Assembly: GCA_031263725.1 (NCBI GenBank)
Contig: JAISFF010000053.1
Location: forward strand, 62,001 to 126,000
Direction of reading: 5' to 3'
Length of the DNA stretch: 64,000 nucleotides
From: Lysobacteraceae bacterium
GTDB lineage: Bacteria > Pseudomonadota > Gammaproteobacteria > Xanthomonadales > Xanthomonadaceae
Below are positions 55,222 through 64,000 of the stretch, piece by piece; positions within the stretch are counted from its first letter, which is position 1; each line of letters begins with the position of its first letter. A program made the position numbers and the translations under genes. A model generated the notes under the pieces. It saw only the letters and a program-made list of their open reading frames with translations, was not told the origin of the DNA and searched no databases.

Positions 55222-55980
55222 TCAGCGGACGCGCGAGCCGGTGGCGAAGAAGTCGTGCAGATCGTGCGCGAAGCTGTCGAACTTGGCGACGGTCGCGGTG
55301 TTCATCTTATTGAAGAAGTTGAACGCGAACACCGCCGGAATGGCGACGAACAGGCCGAGCGCGGTCATGATCAGCGCCTCGCCCACCGGGCCGGCAACCG
55401 CATCGATCGATGCCTGGCCGGTCTGGCCGATCTTGATCAGCGCGCCGTAGATACCCCACACCGTGCCCAGCAGACCCACGAACGGAGCGGTCGCACCGAC
55501 CGTCGCCAGCAGGATCATGCCGGACTGCAGCTTGGCCGACTCGCGGGTCACGGCCTGACGCAGCGAACGATCGACGAACTCGGAGCGGGAAAGGGTTTCG
55601 CCCAGACCGGTGCCTTCCTTTTCGGAACGCTGGTGATGCGCGGCGGCCTGCGCGGCATCGAGCGCAATCTTCGAGAACGGCTCGCTGTTCGGCTGCGCTT
55701 CCATCAGGTTGATGCCTTCCTGCGCATTCGGCGCATTCCAGAAATCGTTGACGACGTGGGCCGCCTGCGACTTCAGGCGTGCCGCCTTGATGATATTGAA
55801 GATGGTCCAGTACCAGGACATCGCCGACATGACGACCAGCACTATCAGAACGGCCCAGGACACCACGAACTCGCCCGGGTGGCCGGTCATTTCGCCCATC
55901 AAGTGCCCAAAGCCCATCTGCGTAAGGGCATTCGCACTGTTACCCCCAGCCGCCGCGGCGATGAAAATTTCCTGCAACAT
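55222..55980 (-). CDS. exbB: ExbB/TolQ-type proton channel
   Basis: A 252-residue MotA/TolQ/ExbB-family channel protein. It has three membrane segments: about residues 38-60, 150-172 (GMILLATVGATAPFVGLLGTV) and 195-217. The second segment carries the family-typical APFVGLLGTVWG. It forms the proton channel with ExbD to drive TonB. It lies 105 bp after tonB in the same direction. Confidence 0.93.
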   Translation of the reverse strand: MLQEIFIAAAAGGNSANALTQMGFGHLMGEMTGHPGEFVVSWAVLIVLVVMSAMSWYWTIFNIIKAARLKSQAAHVVNDFWNAPNAQEGINLMEAQPNSEPFSKIALDAAQAAAHHQRSEKEGTGLGETLSRSEFVDRSLRQAVTRESAKLQSGMILLATVGATAPFVGLLGTVWGIYGALIKIGQTGQASIDAVAGPVGEALIMTALGLFVAIPAVFAFNFFNKMNTATVAKFDSFAHDLHDFFATGSRVR

Positions 55981-56085
55981 GATGCTTACCTTTTGAATTG
56001 AATGGAGTGAAATGAGGAGTGAGACATTTGAAACACAGGGTGGCGGAAGCCGGCACCTTGTCTCCGTGAAAGGAGCAGCCGGCTC

Positions 56086-56775
56086 TTAGCGTCCCAGATT
56101 GAAATCGACCGGCACGCGGACTCGGGCGCCTTCCCTCTTTCCGTTGACGACGCGTGGATTGAAAGTCCACTTGCGGGCCGCCGCGACAGCGGCGCGTTCG
56201 AGATCATGATTACGGCTGGTGTTCCTTTCCACCGTGACATTGAGAACGTTGCCGTTCTCGTCGATGTCGATCAGCAGGACCACCTGCCCCTCGACGCCCG
56301 CACGCAATGCCGCCGGCGGATACTGCGGTGGATTGGTGCGCCGCGAGCTGGGATCGACTCCCGCTTCGATGGTCCGGGGCACCTGCGGCTGTACCGGCGG
56401 CGTCGGTTCGACATAGACATCGGTGGGACGCGGATCGGCCACATCGACGGGCGGCGCCTCCGGGGGCGGCAGCATCGGCGGCGGCGTGGTTCGCGGCGGC
56501 GCCAAAGTCCTGATCGGCGGCGGCGGCCTGTCTTCCGGCTTGGGCGGCGGCGGCGGCGGAGGGGGCGGCGGTGGTTTTGCATCCACCAGATTGACCACGA
56601 TCTTCCGCTCCTGGGGTTGCTCCGCCTTCGGAGCGACCGCCGGAATCAACAGCAACAACAACACGGCCACATGCAATGCGATTACGAAAGCAATGCCGAC
56701 GATGCGCGCCCAGCTCAGCTGTCCGCCATCATCCTCGTCATCGTAATGTCTATGGATCACAAGTTCTTCAGTCAT
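56086..56775 (-). CDS. tonB: TonB energy transducer
   Basis: A 229-residue TonB protein. It has a cytoplasmic acidic N-terminus, a membrane anchor at about residues 23-46 (IVGIAFVIALHVAVLLLLLI), a Pro-rich spacer with a run of 11 prolines followed by KPEDRPPPP, and a C-terminal TonB domain beginning PPQYPPAALRAGVEGQVVL. It transmits energy to outer-membrane TonB-dependent receptors. The order tonB-exbB-exbD-exbD is the arrangement known from xanthomonads. Confidence 0.93.
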   Translation of the reverse strand: MTEELVIHRHYDDEDDGGQLSWARIVGIAFVIALHVAVLLLLLIPAVAPKAEQPQERKIVVNLVDAKPPPPPPPPPPPKPEDRPPPPIRTLAPPRTTPPPMLPPPEAPPVDVADPRPTDVYVEPTPPVQPQVPRTIEAGVDPSSRRTNPPQYPPAALRAGVEGQVVLLIDIDENGNVLNVTVERNTSRNHDLERAAVAAARKWTFNPRVVNGKREGARVRVPVDFNLGR

Positions 56776-56898
56776 GCACCAGTGGCCCGACGAATAAATA
56801 AGTAAGGAAATATAGGGGGACCAGTGACCAAGACCCGATTCGAATGACCTTTTCGCGCCATCGAAGGGACCAAGCTTACACCAGTTTTTCGGGTCGTT

Positions 56899-58107
56899 TT
56901 ACTTCAGGTTGATGATTCTTTGCGCATCGGCCGGATTTCTCACGCCCCTGTCCAACGCGTGCTGCGCGGCCTGCTTGGCTTCCGGAATCCGGTCTTCCTG
57001 CCAAAGCACTCGAGCCAGGTTCAGATAGGTTTCGCCGTTGTCCGATAGCGGCGCCGCCTTCTCCCAGTTCTCGATCGCCTGAGGAATCCGGTCAGAATAA
57101 TAGTAGGACTGCGCCAGTGCCAGATAGCTTTGGTAATCCGGTTTCAAGGCTCCCTTCCGCATGCCTTCGTTGATCACCGAAATCACATCGTTCTCGTGGC
57201 CATCCATGTTGGCGTAGGTGACGTAAAGCTGGCGAAATTCGCGTTCTTCGGTCAATTGTCCCGAAGCCCGCAGGCGCTCCAGAACCTGGACGGCCTGTTG
57301 CGGCTTTTCCGCCTGCATGTAGACCGAAGCCAGATTCAGTTGCGCCGACTTGTCATCCGGTCGCCGGGTAGCCAGCTGCTCGGCCACGCTCACCGCCTGA
57401 TCGGGCTGATCGCTTTCCAGATAGTTGACCATCAGCAACTGGTTCCAGCTGTCATTGGGTTCGCTGCTGGCATCGATGGCTTGGCGCAGCAGCGGGATCG
57501 CTTCCTGGTAGCGCTGCATCTGGTAGAGCGCCTGGCCTTTCAACACGAGATCCTGAGGCTTCTGCGAGCGTGTTTCGGTCAGGTAGCGATCCAACAGGGC
57601 GAGGCCGGCCTGCTGTTGCGTTTCATCCTGCAACTGCAACTGGGCCAGCATCAGCATCGACTGATAGTGACCATTGTTGTCCAGGCCGTTCAAGCTCAGC
57701 GCCTGTTCCAGATAGCGTTCCGCCGCAGCCTCGTCATCCAGGCTGTAGGCGGCCTGCCCGGCAAGCTGCCCGGCCAGCGATTTCTCGTAGGCGTTGGCTC
57801 CATCATCGGCCAGGACCTCATCGGCCAGTGCGCGCGTCTGCGGATACTCCGCCTTGTTGAAAGCGTCGATCATGCGCTGCAGCTTGCGGCCAAGACGGGA
57901 GGATGCACGGATTCCAGGCGCTTCGCGGGTCGCGTCCGGAAACATCACATTCTGGTTTGCATTGGCTCCGGAACTGCTGCGACTGCTGCGACGTTCCTCG
58001 CTGCGCGCGGAAGCGGATTGCGCCACGGCGTCCACCATCATCACGCCACTCAGGACGGCTGCGGCCAACACGGACAGCAGAACTTGCTTGCGACTATGAG
58101 ACCTCAT
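56899..58107 (-). CDS. secreted TPR protein next to tonB
   Basis: A 402-residue periplasmic protein with a signal peptide (cleavage near AVAQS, residue 30), a Ser/Arg-rich linker, then a helical TPR array from about residue 75 to the C-terminus (for example DLVLKGQALYQMQRYQEAIPLLRQAI and TYLNLARVLWQEDRIPEAKQAA). It lies 123 bp upstream of tonB on the same strand. TPR proteins accompany some TonB systems, for example TtpC-type proteins, so a role as TonB-system accessory is possible but unproven. Confidence 0.8.
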   Translation of the reverse strand: MRSHSRKQVLLSVLAAAVLSGVMMVDAVAQSASARSEERRSSRSSSGANANQNVMFPDATREAPGIRASSRLGRKLQRMIDAFNKAEYPQTRALADEVLADDGANAYEKSLAGQLAGQAAYSLDDEAAAERYLEQALSLNGLDNNGHYQSMLMLAQLQLQDETQQQAGLALLDRYLTETRSQKPQDLVLKGQALYQMQRYQEAIPLLRQAIDASSEPNDSWNQLLMVNYLESDQPDQAVSVAEQLATRRPDDKSAQLNLASVYMQAEKPQQAVQVLERLRASGQLTEEREFRQLYVTYANMDGHENDVISVINEGMRKGALKPDYQSYLALAQSYYYSDRIPQAIENWEKAAPLSDNGETYLNLARVLWQEDRIPEAKQAAQHALDRGVRNPADAQRIINLK

Positions 58108-58241
58108 GAATCACTTCTCCAGCCGTCGAAATAGACGGAATTGAATTGAGCATCACGCGGAGACGGTTAACGCTATCAGAAACCTTCCCCAGCGGGAAAC
58201 ACTCTACACCGGCAAATACCCTATCGAACCAATATCGAACA

Positions 58242-59066
58242 TCAATTGCCGCATTGTGGAACATTCCCGGCGCGGCGCTCCGCTTCGTACACCGGCATCA
58301 ATGACGGCGCCGCCTTCTGCAATTCCTGGATTCGGTTCTGCGGATCCGGATGCGTCGACAGCAATTGCGGAGTCCGTCCGGATCCGGCGGTTTCGGCAAT
58401 CATGTTTTGCCACAGCAACGCCGCCTGGCGCGGATCGAATCCCGCCTGCGCCATGAGACGCTGGCCGATGTCGTCGGCTTCGGTTTCCTGCACGCGCGAG
58501 AAAGGCAGCAGGATGCCCAACTGCACCGCCATGCCGCCGCCTTGCGTCACCAGATCGGCGCCCGTCTGCCCATATCGGACGCCAGCCAGCGCACCCAGCA
58601 CCTGGATACCGGTGGAGGTCGCCACTTGTCGCGAAGCACGTTCGTTGCTGTGGCGCGCGTAGACGTGTCCGATTTCATGGCCCAGCACTGCCGCAAGTTG
58701 ATCCTGGTTTTCGGCCACCTTGAAGATGCCGGTGTGCACACCGACTTTTCCGCCAGGAAGCGCGAACGCATTGGGCGTGTCATCCACGAAAACCGCCACT
58801 TCCCACGGCACGCTCCGCAGTTCGGTCGGCAGTTGTTTCACCAATGCCTCGACCACGCATTGCACGTAGGCGTTCTGCCGTGCGTCCTTGCCAACGGGTT
58901 GTTGCATTTTCATTTCGGAAAACGCCCGCGCGCCCATCTGATCGAGCTGCGAATCGGACAATGCCAGATACTGGCGGCGGCCGGTCGGGGATGTGGTCGT
59001 GGCACAGCCAGTCAGCAGCGCCAGCAACAGCACGCCAAGAATTCCGTATTTCAAATTCAGCGTCAT
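58242..59066 (-). CDS. M48-family metalloprotease lipoprotein
   Basis: A 274-residue lipoprotein (LLTGC, Cys at 21) of peptidase family M48, resembling the periplasmic protease LoiP/YggG. The zinc motif HEIGH is at residues 130-134, and the third ligand is probably Glu194 in RVQETEADDIG. The segment VFVDDTPNAFALPGGKVGVHTGI is typical. Such proteases act in envelope protein quality control. The ATG at 59066 is chosen because upstream codons lack a signal peptide. Confidence 0.88.
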   Translation of the reverse strand: MTLNLKYGILGVLLLALLTGCATTTSPTGRRQYLALSDSQLDQMGARAFSEMKMQQPVGKDARQNAYVQCVVEALVKQLPTELRSVPWEVAVFVDDTPNAFALPGGKVGVHTGIFKVAENQDQLAAVLGHEIGHVYARHSNERASRQVATSTGIQVLGALAGVRYGQTGADLVTQGGGMAVQLGILLPFSRVQETEADDIGQRLMAQAGFDPRQAALLWQNMIAETAGSGRTPQLLSTHPDPQNRIQELQKAAPSLMPVYEAERRAGNVPQCGN

Positions 59067-59124
59067 AGCTTTCTCTATTTCGGAATCGGCCGAAACCACC
59101 CGTGATTCTCCAACAATCATGTGT

Positions 59125-59949
59125 TCAGGGTAATCCCTGTCGAACCAGAATCATCAGCGCGATCGCATTGTTGACCGCATGCGCGATGATAGCCGTCCAC
59201 AGCGTTCCGGATTTCCGGTACGCCAAGGCAAATACCATACCCATCGTTCCGTAGACGAACCAGAGCAGAAGCATCGCCGGCCAATCATTGGCGCTGAGAC
59301 CGGGAACTTCGTGCACGAACGCGAAGGCCGCGCTGCTGAGCAACATTCCGGGGAAAGGAAAGCCGGCTTTCAGAAACCGTCCGAAAAAAATCCGGCGAAA
59401 CAGCAATTCTTCATACGCGGGAGCCAGCGCGATCGCGAATACCGTGATGAACACGGGATACTGACTCATTGCCTGCTGAATCAGCTTCTGGTTGCTTGGT
59501 TCCGGAACGATGCCGAACATTCCGGCAACCAGTCCCGCCGCTCCTCCGAAAACAGACAAAACGATACCGGTCAATATTCCCCAGAACCAAGTCCTGGGAC
59601 GATACACAGCTCGCATCGATGTTGCGCATTCCGACCGATCGGCGCGCCGTCGCCAGAAATAGAGAACCATCGCTGCGGCCGACATGCCCAGCCATGTCAT
59701 CATGATCATGGCCAATGGCCCCGGTTGTCCGATCAAAGCGGTAATCTGTTCCGGACTCAGCGCATCGTTTCCTTCGCCTGCCGCAAGCAGTGTCGGCACG
59801 ACCTGAATCCAGCGCGCCGCTCCCCAGATCAAGCCGACCGCAATACTGATGCCTGAAACCATCACGGCCGCAATCAACAGGTCCAATGAAAACTTGCCGA
59901 TCACGTTCGGCAGCGGAACCAGCGCCGTCCTATTTTCGGATCCCGACAT
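59125..59949 (-). CDS. CPBP-family intramembrane metalloprotease
   Basis: A 274-residue protein with about seven to eight membrane segments. The CPBP (Abi/CAAX protease-like) motifs are YEELLFRRIFFG (EExxxR at about residues 180-185), SSAAFAFVHE and AIIAHAVNNAIAL. The substrate is unknown; bacterial members have roles ranging from prenyl-protein processing to peptide self-immunity. A GTG one codon upstream (59952) is an alternative start. The gap 59950-60237 before gyrB shows no gene. Confidence 0.85.
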   Translation of the reverse strand: MSGSENRTALVPLPNVIGKFSLDLLIAAVMVSGISIAVGLIWGAARWIQVVPTLLAAGEGNDALSPEQITALIGQPGPLAMIMMTWLGMSAAAMVLYFWRRRADRSECATSMRAVYRPRTWFWGILTGIVLSVFGGAAGLVAGMFGIVPEPSNQKLIQQAMSQYPVFITVFAIALAPAYEELLFRRIFFGRFLKAGFPFPGMLLSSAAFAFVHEVPGLSANDWPAMLLLWFVYGTMGMVFALAYRKSGTLWTAIIAHAVNNAIALMILVRQGLP

Positions 59950-60237
59950 CACGCCGAACTCCCGACGATAACTCGATTATGATTCACTTCGATATCCGAA
60001 ATGCAGTATCGAATTTCTTGCATCTGTGGATACCACTTGCGGAGATCGATCCATGCGAATGCGTTACGCCGGAAATTCGGCGCTGTATCGACCCGGATAC
60101 AACGGCGACGCGGACAATGTTCCGGCAAAACCGATAATGAAAAATCCGAGCCCGCACGAAAAACCGCATCGATCCGAAAACCGCGAGGATATTCCGGAGG
60201 TCTTCCGCAATGTCCCTCGACTTATCAAACGCGGATA

Positions 60238-62739
<2,502 letters not shown>

Positions 62740-62853
62740 TTAGGGATCGAATTATACCAGTCCCCGCCAGATACCGATTCACGGTCAGGCGATTTCAGGA
62801 TGGAAGTGACGGTCCGGACAGGAATAATTCCTGAGGCCGGAGACATGCAATGG

Positions 62854-63987
62854 TCAGGCTTTCGAGCGCAGTTGGCCGTGTTCCACGTGGAACAGCGCAT
62901 ACTTGGGTGCCACTTCATCGATCATGGAAAGCATCTCCGTCGCGGTGATGAAAGTCTGGGCCTGTCGCTGCTGCAAATAGGAAAGCACGTGGGCCTGATG
63001 TCGGGTATCCAGCTCGGAGGCAAGATCGTCGAGCACAACGACAGGCCATTCGCCAAATCGCTGCGCATAGTCCTCGGCTTGCGACAGCAGACAGCTCAAG
63101 GCCGCCAGCTTGGCCTGCCCCCGCGATAAGGCTTCCCTTCCGGGAAGGCTTCCAAAATGAAGGCTCCAATCCGCCCGGTGCGGTCCCGTGGTCGTGTGTC
63201 CCATTTGCCGGTCCCGGTCCCGGGACAACAACAGCGCATCCCCCAACACCATCTCCTGCCGACGCCATCCCGGCGAAAACTCCAGCGATAGGATTTCCAC
63301 GCTGGAAGACAACTGTGGAGCCAGAAGCAGCAACCTTTCCTGTAGCTGATCCAGATAACGCTGCCTGTGCCGGGTCAACGCCTCTCCCGCCTCGGAAAGT
63401 TCCCGATCCCACACATCCAGTTGCATATCCGTGTTCTTCGTCTTCAGCAAGGCGTTCCGTTGTTTCAATGCACGCGAATACCGCCGCCACAGCGCCAGGA
63501 ACGTCTGTTCCACGTGGAACAAGCCCCAATCCATGAACCTGCGCCGATACTCGCTGCCACCGCTGATCAACGAATGACTACCCGGCTCGAATGTGACCAC
63601 GGCAAGCGCGGCGCACAGATCCCCCATTTGGGAGACCGTCCGGCCATCCAGCCGCCCGGTCCAGTTTTGCCCGCCATGGCGCATTCCGGCGCGCCGGAGT
63701 CCAGCCGCAGATGATTCCCCAGCTTCAGAACCGCCTGCGCCTTTTTCCGACCACTCGACAAATACTTCCAATGCCTCGGCATCTTGCCGGACCAGCCCAT
63801 CCCTGACCCGGCCACGGAAACTGCGTCCGTAAGCCATCAAATGCATGGCTTCCAGCAAGCTGGTCTTGCCTGTGCCGTTTTCGCCAGTCACCAGATTCAG
63901 ACCGGACGCAGGCGACCACTCCAAATTCTTGAAGCAACGGAAATCCTGCAATGTCAGCCGTACTATCTGCACCAAAAAAATTTCCAT
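62854..63987 (-). CDS. recF: DNA recombination/repair protein RecF, carrying two parS sites
   Basis: A 377-residue SMC-like ATPase that helps load RecA at gaps. It has LTLQDFRCFKNLEWSP, Walker A GENGTGKTS, the RecF-type segment AYGRSFRG, signature-like LSRGQAKLAALSCLLSQA and Walker B WPVVVLDDLASELD. The two peptides LFHVEQ and LFHVEH are encoded by perfect parS palindromes. An alternative GTG start five codons downstream of the ATG is possible. dnaN would be expected just beyond the right edge. Confidence 0.96.
   Translation of the reverse strand: MEIFLVQIVRLTLQDFRCFKNLEWSPASGLNLVTGENGTGKTSLLEAMHLMAYGRSFRGRVRDGLVRQDAEALEVFVEWSEKGAGGSEAGESSAAGLRRAGMRHGGQNWTGRLDGRTVSQMGDLCAALAVVTFEPGSHSLISGGSEYRRRFMDWGLFHVEQTFLALWRRYSRALKQRNALLKTKNTDMQLDVWDRELSEAGEALTRHRQRYLDQLQERLLLLAPQLSSSVEILSLEFSPGWRRQEMVLGDALLLSRDRDRQMGHTTTGPHRADWSLHFGSLPGREALSRGQAKLAALSCLLSQAEDYAQRFGEWPVVVLDDLASELDTRHQAHVLSYLQQRQAQTFITATEMLSMIDEVAPKYALFHVEHGQLRSKA
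62879..62894. promoter_or_regulatory. parS centromere site, perfect palindrome
   Basis: TGTTCCACGTGGAACA is a perfect 16-bp palindrome matching the ParB-binding parS consensus. It lies in the 3' end of recF, where it encodes FHVEH. Origin-proximal parS sites nucleate ParB and direct ParA-dependent chromosome segregation. Confidence 0.9.
63506..63521. promoter_or_regulatory. parS centromere site, perfect palindrome
   Basis: A second identical TGTTCCACGTGGAACA lies 627 bp from the first, in the middle of recF, encoding FHVEQ. Two identical 16-mers at unrelated codon positions in one gene are very unlikely by chance and support a real centromere. Confidence 0.9.
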
Positions 63988-64000
63988 GAAACAACGCCCG

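Noticed and set aside
60024..60033. TGTGGATAC, one mismatch from a DnaA box, near gyrB
   Set aside because: A single imperfect box with no cluster or AT-rich unwinding region; it is not evidence of the origin in this window.

Overview
This window is high-GC bacterial DNA that looks like the order Lysobacterales/Xanthomonadales (Gammaproteobacteria). The evidence is the tonB-exbB-exbD-exbD order close to gyrB, an olefin (ole) gene set, rmlBDAC-type LPS genes, and a foldase-dependent lipase. Genus is not assigned. The right end holds recF-gyrB, normally part of dnaA-dnaN-recF-gyrB. Two perfect 16-bp parS palindromes lie inside recF, so the right edge is almost certainly close to the replication origin.

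Layout. 0.2-1.2 kb: a small membrane protein and a flavin reductase-like protein. 1.5-4.9 kb: a lipase locus. A decayed lipase copy, missing its catalytic Ser and Asp, is followed by the lipase foldase and then an intact lipase; a perfect CRP/Clp-type site and class I-like promoter precede it. 5.0-9.1 kb: a complete mlaFEDCBA operon for retrograde phospholipid transport. 9.4-17.9 kb: recC-recB-recD with ATGA overlaps, facing away from mla. 18.4-22.4 kb: rmuC, a LysE-family exporter, a GT2 glycosyltransferase with no ordinary start codon, and a CDP-glycerol-phosphotransferase-like protein. 22.7-26.7 kb: glyoxylate-shunt operon aceBA and a divergent LysR regulator sharing an operator-like dyad. 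26.8-29.6 kb: a membrane protein, a thiolase and a conserved hypothetical.

29.6-41.4 kb: one minus-strand O-antigen operon, rfbB-rfbD-rfbA-rfbC-wzm-wzt-(giant fusion)-wecB-glycosyltransferase, most junctions overlapping by 1-8 bp. The giant protein (about 1290 aa) reads methyltransferase, kinase-like domain, coiled coil, GT4, GT2. Its first half has the architecture of the WbdD O-antigen chain terminator, and the adjacent Wzt carries a long C-terminal domain of the kind that recognises terminated chains. I infer a chain-termination and export module with two glycosyltransferases built into the terminator.

41.7-44.5 kb: ubiB and ubiJ (ubiquinone), separated by an IS110-type transposase remnant. 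44.7-52.5 kb: oleD, oleC and oleB in one orientation, with a TPR protein and an FkbM-like methyltransferase between oleC and oleB; oleA is not in the window. 52.8-53.8 kb: a truncated, frameshifted cardiolipin synthase remnant. 53.8-58.1 kb: a small membrane protein, then exbD2, exbD1, exbB, tonB and a TPR protein (outer-membrane transport energisation). 58.2-60 kb: an M48 lipoprotein protease and a CPBP membrane protease. 60.2-64 kb: gyrB and recF.

No tRNA, rRNA, CRISPR array or intact mobile element was recognised.
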